This document shows, piece by piece, positions 1-12,500 of a stretch of DNA of 64,000 bases. Position 1 is the stretch's first letter; the number at the start of each line of letters is the position of its first letter. Location: positions 51,061,927-51,125,926 of the forward strand of contig CM065700.1 of the NCBI GenBank assembly GCA_017654935.2. The letters are read 5' to 3'. The position numbers and the translations under genes are program-made. The notes beneath the pieces were generated by a model. That model was not told the origin of the DNA. It did no database searches and worked only from the letters and a program-made list of their open reading frames with translations. Origin of the DNA: Phymorhynchus buccinoides. Its lineage: Eukaryota; Mollusca; Gastropoda; Neogastropoda; Raphitomidae.

Positions 1-425
1 CATCTTGTCCATCAGGACCATCTTGTCATCCATCTTGTCATCCAGGACCATCTTGTCATCCATCTTGTCATCCAGGACCATCTTGTCATCCATCTTGTCA
101 TCCAGGACCATCTTGTCATCCATCTTGACCATCTTGTCATCCATCTTGTCCATCAGGACCATCTTGTCATCCATCTTGTCCATCAGGACCATCTTGTCAT
201 CCATCTTGTCATCCATGACCATCTTGTCATCCATCTTGTCATCCAGGACCATCTTGTCATCCATCTTGTCATCCATCTTGTCATCCATCTTGTCCATCAG
301 GACCATCTTGTCATCCATCTTGTCATCCATCTTGTCCATCAGGACCATCTTGTCATCCATCTTGTCCATCAGGACCATCTTGTCATCCATCTTGTCCATC
401 AGGACCATCTTGTCATCCAGGACCA
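1..425. repeat. Minisatellite of CATCTTGTC/ATC units
   Basis: This stretch is an irregular tandem array of a short unit reading roughly ccatcttgtcat, alternating with a ccaggacc or ccatcaggacc spacer. The array runs off the left edge of the window. The reading frame through it (TILSSILSS repeats) is a by-product of the repeat and is not called a gene. Confidence 0.9.
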
Positions 426-525
426 TGGTCTGATGAAATCAAACATTTCTGCCAAAATGTTCACCGTCCATGAGGGTCTCTGACCGATTGGACGCTAATG
501 TCATCACCAACACCAAACAAGATGT

Positions 526-680
526 TAGATTCAAACAAGATGATAGACCTGCCATTCTAATGCTACCCCCACCCATCCTGTATGCACAGACACACGTTGA
601 TGTTGGATTCAAACAAGATGATAGACCTGCCATTCTAATGCTACCCCCACCCATCCTGTATGCACAGACACACGTTGAGA
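526..680. repeat. Two-copy direct repeat, 78 bp
   Basis: Two nearly identical 78-bp copies containing caaacaagatgatagacc lie head to tail. The rest of 426-1038 is unique sequence in which I see no gene, ending in a C homopolymer at about 969-985. Confidence 0.85.
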
Positions 681-1074
681 CATCACATCACCACTTGAGG
701 AATGGGAAGATTCGGAGAACATTAAAACATGTCCTTTCAGGATTGAGACAATGTTTTACTTTTACTCATGACATCTTCATCTTAGTCATCCGCTTTATTA
801 GTATCTCCTTTGTTATATTCTTTAGTGTATAAAACTATATGTACAGTGATTGCAATTACCGATATATATCGGTAAAATACTGATTGTGAAAGCAGAATAC
901 TGGAAAAAATGGAGTTATCGGTCCCTGGGACCGGTAAAGTTCTACCGGCACTGGTAAAATATTTCCGACCCCCCCCCCCCCCCCCAAATGTTATCTCAGC
1001 CACTAGCCGCACCTGGCTACGGGTTTCCCCAAAGAAGGAGAAAGGAACCCCTTGTGGTTCTTTGGTCAGCGATA

Positions 1075-1260
1075 GAACTACAGTAGCACGCATGCTTCCC
1101 GTCCACTGGCTTCAGCGGCAGCCCAGAAAGCAGTCAGGCCTAGGCTACTTTTAGCATAGCATGAAGCTGAACTACAGTAGCACGCATGCTTCCCGTCCAC
1201 TGGCTTCAGCGGCAGCCCAGAAAGCAGTCAGGCCTAGGCTACTTTTAGCATAGCGTGAAG
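1075..1260. repeat. Two-copy direct repeat, 94 bp
   Basis: A unit starting actacagtagcacgcatgc occurs twice at a 94-bp period. It ends at the left edge of the hAT-like fragment. It may be part of the same decayed transposon, but nothing in the repeat itself proves that. Confidence 0.8.
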
Positions 1261-1303
1261 CTGAAAGCCGCTGACAGAAAGAGGCCTAGTCTGTGTCGCC
1301 GCT

Positions 1304-1537
1304 ATGATCAACAAGCCCCGTGCACGTGTCGAACTGAGTGGCATCGCTGTGTCGTGTTTTTCGATGAACTACTTTGCTGCGCTTACCACGATCGCTTTGG
1401 TCATTCCTGCAAGCAGTGTGCCAGCCGAGCGGGGCTTCAGTGTGCAAAACTTGGTCAAGATTGAAAAGGGGCTGGGCGAATTCAATGCTGGCGCTGCTTG
1501 TGATCGTTTCCCTGACATGAAAGACTGTAAGAAATAG
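1304..1537 (+). pseudogene. hAT transposase C-terminal fragment (relic)
   Basis: The frame encodes about 77 residues. The core ALVIPASSVPAERGFSVQN matches the conserved C-terminal hAT dimerisation region, where a 'IP.SS...ER.FS.Q' pattern precedes a basic segment. Hydrophobic residues before it (YFAALTT) also fit. Downstream the similarity is lost: the expected K-x-R-N-R-L stretch is not seen, and the frame ends at a TAG after KDCKK. No upstream DDE domain or BED finger is visible. It is therefore a dead fragment, either of a hAT transposon or of a domesticated zinc-finger/hAT host gene family. Family level is fairly secure; the source element is unknown. Confidence 0.6.
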
Positions 1538-1626
1538 ATCTAGACTAAACAAGTGGACACATTTGTTTTGTGCTTGTCATGGACGGAGAGAGAGAGAGAA
1601 GAGAGAGAGAAGAGAGAGAGAGAGAG

Positions 1627-2014
1627 TATGGATACGAATACGAATGTTTTATTGAGGGTAAAAAGGATAAGCTACAATAGCTTCTTTACACCTTGCCCTC
1701 TTACTCACACATTCATACCATGCATCAAGCAAAGAAAATTTGACATAAAACAATCAAGTCAAGAAAATGGAACAAAAATTGGCACATGAAATAATTGAAA
1801 AAGATATCAAAAATGGGAATTAAAGCAAACATGGATAATACTTAACAATGGTGAACTTGAATTGGTAGTTTAGATTGAGTACGAAAAAAGGGAAACAATT
1901 TTGAGACAATGACAATTTTTCAGAATAAAACCACTTTTAAGGAAGAAAAAAGAAGAAGAAAAACCACACACACAAAAACCACATTATAAGATAACATGGG
2001 AATATGAGAGAGGG

Positions 2015-2074
<60 letters not shown>

Positions 2075-2905
2075 ATAAGAATCTAGGCATAAGCTGATGG
2101 CATTGGTAATGTTTGAAGTAAAACTCATTAGTTAGCATTACTAATAAACAAGATTGTCCATTAGGAACTTGTGATAAGATTTTCGAAAGGAAGATACGCT
2201 AGTTTTATTTTTTAGATAATTAGGGAGGTCGTTCCACAATTTACCACCAGAGAATGTAAGGGATGATTTATATACATCTGTTCTGGGGCGGGGCATTGTT
2301 AATTTGGTTTTGCTTCAAATTGTATGGACTTTAAATTTAGTTATAAGATATTTTGGTGCTAACTTATTTATGATCTTGTACATAAGGATACCTTTGTTTA
2401 GTAGGCATTTCAAATTAAATGGTAGAATGTTAAGTTCTTTATAGTCATTGGTTTCTAGGATGACGATTTAAGGAATATGAGTTTAAGAGAGCGTTTATGT
2501 AGTCTTTCAACATGTTTGAGTGTGTTTTTACTAGCTGAATCCCAGCATATTGATGCATAATCAATATCAGGTTGGATATAGGCATGGAAAAAAAGTCTAT
2601 GCGTATGTTGATCTAAAAAGTGTTTAATTCTATTGAGCTGAAATACTTTTTTTGAAATTTTCTTGGACAGGTCCATGTGTTTTGACCATGATAAGTTGTT
2701 GTCAATGTATACGCCGAGTAGTTTGTGTGAAGTAACTTCTTCTAGAGGCTTTTCATAGATAGTTGGTGTTCTTAATTGATTTTTAAAAAGTTTTGCCTCT
2801 TTTGTCTTGTGATTAACATGAATTTAGACTTTTTGGGGTGTAAGGCCATATGATTTTGCTCTGCCCAGTCAACTAGATTATTAATGTCACTCTGCAATCC
2901 AGAAC
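1627..2905 (-). mobile_element. 5'-truncated LINE fragment (CR1/L2-like), minus strand
   Basis: Read on the minus strand, this contains the tail of a reverse transcriptase ORF. Residues encoded at 2455-2676 include FFHAYIQPDIDYASICWDSA and HVERLHKRSLKLIFLKS, which align with the C-terminus of the larger LINE at 23911-24360 ([17 protein letters not shown]). Sequence at about 2820-2900 encodes a decayed counterpart of the post-catalytic NNLVDWAEQNHMAL segment. The copy is cut off at about 2905, inside the RT, which is typical 5' truncation. The 3' UTR at 1627-1700 resembles that of the larger copy (shared 'aagctacaa') but has a gaatac-type tail instead of ttgac. A (GA)n tract lies at 2018-2071 inside it and another abuts the 3' end (1583-1626). 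Confidence 0.75.
2018..2071. repeat. (GA)n microsatellite
   Basis: A pure GA dinucleotide tract of about 27 units lies within the 3' region of the truncated LINE copy. The larger LINE has a similar (GA)n at 23573-23618, so this tract may be a family feature of its 3' UTR. Confidence 0.95.
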
Positions 2906-3034
2906 AGAGAGAGAGAGAGAGAGAAAGAGAGGGAGGGGGAGGGGGAGGGGGAGGGGGGAGGGAGGGGAGGGAGTGAGAGTGAGTGAGTGAGTGAGTGAGT
3001 GAGTGAGTGAGTGAGTGTGAGTGAGTGAGAGTGA

Positions 3035-3071
<37 letters not shown>

Positions 3072-3072
3072 T
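2906..3072. repeat. Compound microsatellite (GA, GGGGGA, GTGA, GT)
   Basis: Consecutive simple tracts: (GA)n, then G-rich gggggag units, then (GTGA)n, then (GT)n. The following 3073-3237 is unique apart from a short GT-rich patch. No gene is seen. Confidence 0.95.
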
Positions 3073-3237
3073 ATCTAAGTCAAAAATATAATTTTCAGAT
3101 GGAACATTGAATAAGCAATAATGGTTGGCTTTTTTTACATGTGTGTGTGTCTGTGTGTGTGTGTGCGAGAGCGCGTGTGAATGCGCACATCATATCAAAT
3201 AACAAAATGAGCACATGGTGATTTCACTGGTTTTTGT

Positions 3238-6187
3238 TGGCTTGGGACTGATTCTGACACAGGTCGTTAAAGGGTAGTCACTGATGGGACTGATTCTGAC
3301 ACAGGTCTTTAAAGGGTAGTCACTGATGGGACTGATTCTGAAGGGTAGTCACTGATGGGACTGATTCTGACACAGGTCGTTAAAGGGTAGTCACTGATGG
3401 GACTGATTCTGACACAGGTCGTTAAAGGGTAGTCACTGATGGGACTGATTCTGACACAGGTCATTAAAGGGTAGTCACTGATGGGACTGATTCTGACACA
3501 GGTCATTAAAGGGTAGTCACTGATGGGACTGATTCTGACACAGGTCGTTAAAGGGTAGTCACTGATGGGACTGATTCTGACACAGGTCTTTGGGGGGGGG
3601 GGGGTAGTCACTGATGGGACTGATTCTGACACAGGTCGTTAAAGGGTAGTCACTGATGGGACTGATTCTGACACAGGTCATTAAAGGGTAGTCACTGATG
3701 GGACTGATTCTGACACAGGTCGTTAAAGGGTAGTCACTGATGGGACTGATTCTGACACAGGTCATTAAAGGGTAGTCACTGATGGGACTGATTCTGACAC
3801 AGGTCGTTAAAGGGTAGTCACTGATGGGACTGATTCTGACACAGGTCATTAAAGGGTAGTCACTGATGGGACTGATTCTGACACAGGTCGTTAAAGGGTA
3901 GTCACTGATGGGACTGATTCTGACACAGGTCATTAAAGGGTAGTCACTGATGGGACTGATTCTGACACAGGTCATTAAAGGGTAGTCACTGATGGGACTG
4001 ATTCTGACACAGGTCATTAAAGGGTAGTCACTGATGGGACTGATTCTGACACAGGTCGTTAAAGGGTAGTCACTGATGGGACTGATTCTGACACAGGTCA
4101 TTAAAGGGTAGTCACTGATGGGACTGATTCTGACACAGGTCGTTAAAGGGTAGTCACTGATGGGACTGATTCTGACACAGGTCATTAAAGGGTAGTCACT
4201 GATGGGACTGATTCTGACACAGGTCGTTAAAGGGTAGTCACTGATGGGACTGATTCTGACACAGGTGGTTACAGGTAGTCACTGATGGGACTGATTCTGA
4301 CACAGGTCATTAAAGGGTAGTCACTGATGGGACTGATTCTGACACAGGTCATTAAAGGGTAGTCACTGATGGGTGATTCTGACACAGGTCACTGATGGGA
4401 CTGATTCTGACACACAGGTCACTTAAAGGTGATTCTGAGTCACTGATGGGACTGATTCTGACACAGGTCGTTAAAGGGTAGTCACTGATGGGACTGATTC
4501 TGACACAGGTCATTAAAGGGTAGTCACTGATGGGACTGATTCTGACACAGGTCGTTAAAGGGTAGTCACTGATGGGACTGATTCTGACACAGGTCGTTAA
4601 AGGGTAGTCACTGATGGGACTGATTCTGACACAGGTCATTAAAGGGTAGTCACTGATGGGACTGATTCTGACACAGGTCACTGTTAAAGGTCGGTAGTCA
4701 CTGATGGGACTGATTCTGACACAGGTCGTTAAAGGGTAGTCACTGATGGGACTGATTCTGACACAGGTCATTAAAGGGTAGTCACTGATGGGACTGATTC
4801 TGACACAGGTCGTTAAAGGGTAGTCACTGATGGGACTGATTCTGACACAGGTCTTTGGGGGGGGGGGGGGGGGGGGGGGGTAGTCACTGATGGGACTGAT
4901 TCTGACACAGGTCGTTAAAGGGTAGTCACTGATGGGACTGATTCTGACACAGGTCATTAAAGGGTAGTCACTGATGGGACTGATTCTGACACAGGTCGTT
5001 AAAGGGTAGTCACTGATGGGACTGATTCTGACACAGGTCATTAAAGGGTAGTCACTGATGGGACTGATTCTGACACAGGTCGTTAAAGGGTAGTCACTGA
5101 TGGGACTGATTCTGACACAGGTCATTAAAGGGTAGTCACTGATGGGACTGATTCTGACACAGGTCGTTAAAGGGTAGTCACTGATGGGACTGATTCTGAC
5201 ACAGGTCATTAAAGGGTAGTCACTGATGGGACTGATTCTGACACAGGTCATTAAAGGGTAGTCACTGATGGGACTGATTCTGACACAGGTGGTTAAAGGG
5301 TAGTCACTGATGGGACTGATTCTGACACAGGTCATTAAAGGGTAGTCACTGATGGGACTGATTCTGACACAGGTCATTAAAGGGTAGTCACTGATGGGAC
5401 TGATTCTGACACAGGTCGTTAAAGGGTAGTCACTGATGGGACTGATTCTGACACAGGTGGTTAAAGGGTAGTCACTGATGGGACTGATTCTGACACAGGT
5501 CGTTAAAGGGTAGTCACTGATGGGACTGATTCTGACACAGGTCGTTAAAGGGTAGTCACTGATGGGACTGATTCTGACACAGGTCGTTAAAGGGTAGTCA
5601 CTGATGGGACTGATTCTGACACAGGTCGGTTAAAGGGTAGTCACTGATGGGACTGATTCTGACACAGGTCGTTAAAGGGTAGTCACTGATGGGACTGATT
5701 CTGACACAGGTGGTTAAAGGGTAGTCACTGATGGGACTGATTCTGAAGGGTAGTCACTGATGGGACTGATTCTGACACAGGTCGTTAAAGGGTAGTCACT
5801 GATGGGACTGATTCTGACACAGGTGGTTAAAGGGTAGTCACTGATGGGACTGATTCTGACACAGGTGGTTAAAGGGTAGTCACTGATGGGACTGATTCTG
5901 ACACAGGTCGTTAAAGGGTAGTCACTGATGGGACTGATTCTGACACAGGTCGTTAAAGGGTAGTCACTGATGGGACTGATTCTGACACAGGTCGTTAAAG
6001 GGTAGTCACTGATGGGACTGATTCTGACACAGGTCGTTAAAGGGTAGTCACTGATGGGACTGATTCTGACACAGGTGGTTAAAGGGTAGTCACTGATGGG
6101 ACTGATTCTGACACAGGTCATTAAAGGGTAGTTACTGATGGGACTGATTCTGACACAGGTCGTTAAAGGGTAGTCACTGATGGGACT
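3238..6187. repeat. 42-bp minisatellite, about 70 copies
   Basis: The unit is 42 bp (gggactgattctgacacagg, then tcgttaaagggtagtcactgat), with g/a variation at tcGtt/tcAtt and a less common tgGtt. Because 42 is a multiple of three, long minus-strand frames of a 14-residue repeat appear. These lack any start context or non-repeat domain and are not genes. Two units carry a G homopolymer expansion (3592-3604 and 4857-4880). Several units near 4370-4440 are rearranged. Confidence 0.97.
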
Positions 6188-6390
6188 ATTTTTTTAATTT
6201 CATAGCGCGGTCACTGTATGTATCATCACTGCCATCATCATCATTTTTGTCATTGCCTTTATCTTGTTCAACTTTGTTGTCATCTCCTCATCACCATTAT
6301 TTAGATCTGAAAGACAAGTCTACAACCGGATTATATCTGTGAAATTATGTTATGGATATTTCATGCGTTATATTATGTTATCATTTTCAG

Positions 6391-6590
6391 ATTTGCCGGC
6401 CAAGGATTGGCAGATCATGAAGGCGAACAATGACTGGAACGACGTTGATCTGAGGGACAACCGCTACAACCAGATTATACACATGGTATCTGCGGCAAAT
6501 GGCGCCGAGCCTTTCTACACACTGCAGGGACACCAGACCAGACATGAAGGCTTGGAGGCTGCCAGAGCTATCGACGATATCACTGCTAAT
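6391..6590 (+). CDS. Ttd14: Ttd14-like exon (first in window)
   Basis: The acceptor is a pyrimidine-rich stretch ending tcattttcag, and the donor is aat|gtgaga. The exon opens with the last two bases of a split codon. It then encodes 66 residues, beginning [10 protein letters not shown], with the strongly conserved [20 protein letters not shown] and the tail [16 protein letters not shown]. This is the middle of the AAA/NadR-like nucleotide-binding domain. Upstream exons must exist outside the window because the split codon needs a partner. A TCA trinucleotide repeat (6597-6640) begins a few bases after the donor. Confidence 0.88.
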
Positions 6591-9500
6591 GTGAGATTAT
6601 CATCATCATCATCATTATCATCATCAGCATCAGCATCAATATGATCATCATCATCATGTTATATGGATCAAAGTTGAAAGGAATGGAGAAAAAAAATCAG
6701 AAGGAAAAACTTCAGGCAGTGGTTGGATCCCTCCATTCGGGGAGCTGGATGACTCTGCCCTCCACCAGTCTCTCCCCATGGGGATACCATGGGGTCTTTG
6801 GTATAAATACATGGATGCTCCTGCTTTCAGGATGTTCTGAAGTTCAGGATTTTTTATTGCCTGGAGCCCGCGTCGCCGGATTATGAGAATTTGAGAAGAT
6901 GCATTTTGCTGGTTATAGAGGTCATGAAGTTGAACCAGAAGTGAAAGTGCAACGAGTCTGTCGATTACATTGGAAACTGTTGTTTCCCTTCAGCTTCCAG
7001 GGGGCATTGCCCCCCGGAACCCCCAGGAGGGGCGCTGTCCCTGCACTCCGCCGAGGCTTGCAGGATTTTTAAAATGTCCCAGGAGCACCCATGTAAATAG
7101 TTCCCCCACCTTCTGGAAGTTCTGTGCTTGTAACTTCGAATCTGTCACTCTCTGTGTCGCTTTCTGTCATCTACTATCTTCCTGCTTTGTTGGTCCATTC
7201 TCCTGCCTTTTAAAAAAAATATTACAAATTATTTTCTCCTTTGAGCTCCTCTGAAATTGGAATGTGTCGGCTGAATGCAGCAAGGAGACCAGAAAACTGA
7301 AAACTAGACATATATTTACCTCATCCATGATGCCTGTAAAAACCAGTTGTATGCTGGAAATCAGATTCCTTCAGAAATCTGTGCTTTTTTTAATCTTATA
7401 GAAAAGTTTATTATGACACGCAGTGTGTGTGCTAAGTGTGCTAATGATGTGTATGAACTGTGTGTTGCCAGGTGTAACAGGTGTGTCTGCTATGCTGTGT
7501 ATGAACTGTGTGTTGCCAGGTGTAACAGGTGTGTCTGCTATGCTGTGTATGAACTGTGTGTTGCCAGGTGTAACAGGTGTGTCTGCTAATGATGTGTATG
7601 AACTGTGTGTTGCCAGGTGTGTCTGCTATGCTGTGTATGAACTGTGTGTTGCCAGGTGTAACAGGTGTGTCTGCTAATGATGTGTATGAACTGTGTGTTG
7701 CCAGGTGTGTCTGCTATGCTGTGTATGAACTGTGTGTTGCCAGGTGTAACAGGTGTGTCTGCTAATGCTGTGTATGAACTGTGTGTTGCCAGGTGTAACA
7801 GGTGTGTCTGCTAATGCTGTGTATGAACTGTGTGTTGCCAGGTGTAACAGGTGTGTCTGCTATGCTGTGTATGAACTGTGTGTTGCCAGGTGTAACAGGT
7901 GTGTCTGCTTAGTGTGCTGATGCTGTGTATGAACTGTGGTGTGCTGATGCTGTGTATGAACTGTGGTGTGCTGATGCTGTGTATGAACTGTGGTGTGCTA
8001 ATGCTGTGTATGAACTGTTGTGTGCTGATGCTGTGTATGAACTGTGGTGTGCTAATGCTGTGTGTGAACTGTGGTGTGCTGATGCTGTGTGTGAACTGTG
8101 GTGTGCTAATGCTGTGTATGAACTGTGGTGTGCTAATGCTGTGTATGAACTGTTGTGTGCTAATGCTGTGTATGAACTGTGGTGTGCTGATGCTGTGTGT
8201 GAACTGTGGTGTGCTGATGCTGTGTATGAACTGTGGTGTGCTAATGCTGTGTATGAACTGTGGTGTGCTGATGCTGTGTGTGAACTGTGGTGTGCTGATG
8301 CTGTGTATGAACTGTGGTGTGCTAATGCTGTGTATGAACTGTGGTGTGCTGATGCTGTGTGTGAACTGTGGTGTGCTGATGCTGTGTATGAACTGTGGTG
8401 TGCTAATGCTGTGTATGAACTGTTGTGTGCTAATGCTGTGTACAAACTGTTGTGTGCTAATGCTGTGTGTGAACTGTTGTGTGCTGATGCTGTGTGTGAA
8501 CTGTGGTGTGCTGATGCTGTGTATGAACTGTTGTGTGCTAATGCTGTGTACAAACTGTTGTGTGCTAATGCTGTGTGTGAACTGTTGTGTGCTGATGCTG
8601 TGTGTGAACTGTTGTGTGCTAATGCTGTGTATGAACTGTGGTGTGCTGATGCTGTGTATGAACTGTTGTGTGCTAATGCTGTGTATGAACTGTGGTGTGC
8701 TAATGCTGTGTATGAACTGTGGTGTGCTAATGCTGTGTATGAACTGTGGTGTGCTGATGCTGTGTGTGAACTGTGGTGTGCTAATGCTGTGTGTGAACTG
8801 TGCTGTGCTAATGCTGTGTATGAACTGTTGTGTGCTAATGCTGTGTATGAACTGTTGTGTGCTAATGCTGTGTGCTAATGCTGTGTATGAACTGTGGTGT
8901 GCTAATGCTGTGTATGAACTGTGGTGTGCTGATGCTGTGTAGGAACTGTGGTGTGCTGATGCTGTGTAGGAACTGTGGTGTGCTAATGCTGTGTGCTAAT
9001 GCTGTGTACGAACTGTTGTGTGCTAATGCTGTGTACAAACTGTGGTGTGCTAATGCTGTGTACAAACTGTTGTATGAACTGTTGTGTGCTAATGCTGTGT
9101 ATGAACTGTGGTGTGCTAATGCTGTGTACAAACTGTGGTGTGCTAATGATGTGTACAAACTGTGGTGTGCTAATGCTGTGTACAAACTGCTAATGCTGTG
9201 TACAAACTGGTGTGCTAATGCTGTGTACAAACTGTGGTGTGCTAATGCTGTGTACAAACTGTGGTGTGCTAATGCTGTGTACACTGTGGTGTGCTAATGT
9301 GTACAAACTGTGGTGTGCTAATGCTGTGTACAAACTGTGGTGTGCTAATGCTGTGTACAAACTGTGGTGTGCTAATGCTGTGTACAAACTGTGGTGTGCT
9401 AATGCTGTGTACAAACTGTGGTGTGCTAATGCTGTGTACAAACTGTGGTGTGCTAATGCTGTGTAAACTGTGTGTGTGCTATGCTGTGTACAAACTGTGG

Positions 9501-12500
9501 TGTGCTAATGCTGTGTGCAAACTGTGGTGTGCTAATGCTGTGTACAAACTGTGGTGTGCTATGCTGTGTACAAACTGTGGTGTGCTAATGCTGTGTGCAA
9601 ACTGTGGTGTGCTAATGCTGTGTACAAACTGTGGTGTGCTAATGCTGTGTACAAACTGTGGTGTGCTAATGCTGTGTACAAACTGGTGTGCTAATGCTGT
9701 GTACAAACTGTGGTGTGTTGCCAGGCGTGGGTGGGCCACCCCTACTTTGACGTGGTGGACAACTCCACAGGCTTTGAGGGAAAGATGTCCAGGATGATCT
9801 CCGTGAGTTGATGTGCTGTGTAGTGTGAGGTGTTGTGTAGTGTGAGGTGCTGTGTAGTGTGAAGTGCTGTGTAGTGTGAGGTGATGATCTCTGTGAGTTG
9901 ATGTGCTGTGTAGTGTGATGTGTTGTGTAGTGTGAGGTGCTGTGTAGTGTGAGGTGCTGTGTAGTGTGATGTGTTGTGTAGTGTGAGTGTAGTGTGTGTT
10001 GTGTAGTGTGAGGTGCTGTGTAGTGTGAGGTGTGATCTGTGTGAGTGTGATGTGTAGTGTGTGAGTGTGAGGTGATGATCTCTGTGTTGATGTGCTGAGT
10101 GTGTGCTGTGTAGTGTGAGTGTGAGTGTGTGTAGTGTAGTGTGAGGTGTTGTGTAGTAGTGTGAGGTGTATGTGAGTGTGATGTGCTGTGTAGTGTGAGG
10201 TGTTGTGTAGTGTGAGGTGCTGTGTAGTGTGATGTGTTGTGTAGTGTGAGGTGCTGTGTAGTGTGATGTGTTGTGTAGTGTGAGGTGCTGTGTAGTGTTA
10301 GTGATGTAGTGTGAGGTAGTGTGAGGTGTGTGTAGTGTGAGGTGTTGTGTAGTGTGAGGTGTTGTGTAGTGTGAGGTGTTGTGTAGTGTGAGGTGTGTGT
10401 AGTGTGAGTGTGAGTGTGTGTAGTGTAGTGTGAGGTGTTGTGTAGTGTAGTGTGAGGTGTTGTGTAGTGTGAGGTGTTGTGTAGTAGTGTGAGGTGTTGT
10501 GTAGTGTGAGGTGTGTGTAGTGTGAGGTGTGTGTAGTGTGAGGTGTTGTGTAGTGTGAGGTGTTGTGTAGTGTGAGGTGTTGTGTAGTGTGAGGTGTTGT
10601 GTAGTGTGAGGTGTTGTGTAGTGTGAGGTGTTGTGTGTGAGTGTGAGGTGTTGTGTAGTGTAGTGTGAGGTGTTGTGTAGTGTGAGGTGTTGTGTAGTGT
10701 GTTGTGTTGTGTAGTGTGAGGTGTTGTGTGTGTGAGGTGTGTGTAGTGTGAGGTGTTGTGTAGTGTGAGGTGTTGTGTAGTGTGAGGTGTTGTGTAGTGT
10801 GAGGTGTAGTGTAGTGTGAGGTGTTGTGTAGTGTGAGGTGTTGTGTAGTGTGAGGTGTTGTGTAGTGTGAGGTGTTGTGTGAGGTGTGTAGTGTGAGGTG
10901 TTGTGTAGTGTGAGGTGTTGTGTAGTGTGAGGTGTTGTGTAGTGTGAGGTGTTGTGTAGTGTGAGGTGTTGTGTAGTGTGAGGTGTTGTGTAGTGTGAGG
11001 TGTTGTGTAGTGTGAGGTGTTGTGTAGTGTGAGGTGTTGTGTAGTGTGAGGTGTTGTGTAGTGTGAGGTGTTGTGTAGTGTGAGGTGTTGTGTAGTGTGA
11101 GGTGTGTGTAGTGTGAGGTGTTGTGTAGTGTGAGGTGTTGTGTAGTGTGAGGTGTTGTGTAGTGTGAGGTGTTGTGTAGTGTGAGGTGTTGTGTGAGGTG
11201 TTGTGTAGTGTGAGGTGTAGTAGTGTGAGGTGTAGTGTAGTGTGAGGTGTTGTGTAGTGTGAGGTGTTGTGTAGTGTGAGGTGTTGTGTAGTGTGAGTGT
11301 GTGTGTGTAGTGTGAGGTGTTGTGTAGTGTGAGGTGTTGTGTAGTGTGAGGTGTTGTGTAGTGTGAGGTGTGTGTGTAGTGTGAGGTGTTGTGTAGTGTG
11401 AGGTGTTGTGTAGTGTGAGGTGTTGTGTAGTGTGAGGTGTTGTGTAGTGTGAGGTGTTGTGTAGTGTGAGGTGTTGTGTAGTGTGAGGTGTGTAGTGTGT
11501 GTGTAGTGTGAGGTGTTGTGTAGTGTGAGGTGTTGTGTAGTGTGAGGTGTTGTGTAGTGTGAGGTGTTGTGTAGTGTGAGGTGTTGTGTAGTGTGAGGTG
11601 TTGTGTAGTGTGAGGTGTTGTGTAGTGTGAGTGTGAGGTGTGTGTAGTGTGAGGTGTTGTGTAGTGTGAGGTGTTGTGTAGTGTGAGGTGTGTGTAGTGT
11701 GAGGTGTGTGTAGTGTGAGGTGTTGTGTAGTGTGAGGTGTTGTGTAGTGTGTGTGAGGTGTTGTGTAGTGTAGTGTGAGTGTGAGGTGTAGTGTAGTGTG
11801 AGGTGTTGTGTAGTGTGAGGTGTTGTGTAGTGTGAGGTGTTGTGTAGTGTGAGGTGTTGTGTGTGAGTGTGTGTAGTGTGAGGTGTTGTGTAGTGTGAGG
11901 TGTTGTGTAGTGTGAGGTGTTGTGTAGTGTGAGGTGTGTGTAGGTGAGGTGTTGTGTAGTGTGAGGTGTTGTGTAGTGTGAGGTGTTGTGTAGTGTGAGG
12001 TGTGTGTGTAGTGTGAGGTGTTGTGTAGTGTGAGGTGTTGTGTAGTGTGAGGTGTTGTGTAGTGTGAGGTGTTGTGTAGTGTGAGGTGTTGTGTAGTGTG
12101 AGGTGAGGTGTGTGTGTGTGAGGTGTGTGTAGTGTGAGGTGTTGTGTAGTGTGAGGTGCTGTGTAGTGTGAGGTGTGTGTAGTGTGAGGTGTGTGTGTAG
12201 TGTGAGGTGTTGTGTAGTGTGAGGTGTTGTGTAGTGTGAGGTGTTGTGTAGTGTGAGGTGTTGTGTAGTGTTGAGTGTGAGGTGTTGTGTAGTGTGAGGT
12301 GTTGTGTAGTGTAGTGTGTGTAGTGTGTTGTGTAGTGTGAGGTGTTGTGTAGTGTGAGGTGTTGTGTAGTGTGAGGTGTTGTGTAGTGTGAGGTGTTGTG
12401 TAGTGTGAGGTGTTGTGTGTGAGGTGTTGTGTAGTGTGAGGTGTTGTGTAGTGTGAGGTGTTGTGTAGTGTGAGGTGTTGTGTAGTGTGAGGTGTTGTGT

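Noticed and set aside
3309..6121. Minus-strand frames of a 14-residue TCVRISPISDYPLM repeat
   Set aside because: The 42-bp unit is a multiple of three, so the frame is open by chance. It is broken where units are rearranged, and no signal peptide or flanking domain is present.
6641..7254. Two short + frames in unique intron sequence as possible extra Ttd14 exons
   Set aside because: The exons on either side join directly to give the continuous family sequence ...[13 protein letters not shown]..., so no extra exon is needed, and neither frame has a recognisable motif.
7899..9797. Overlapping + and - frames of Cys-rich nine-residue repeats, resembling a Cys-rich peptide family
   Set aside because: Both strands and several frames are open at once, which is a property of the 27-bp unit and not of coding selection.
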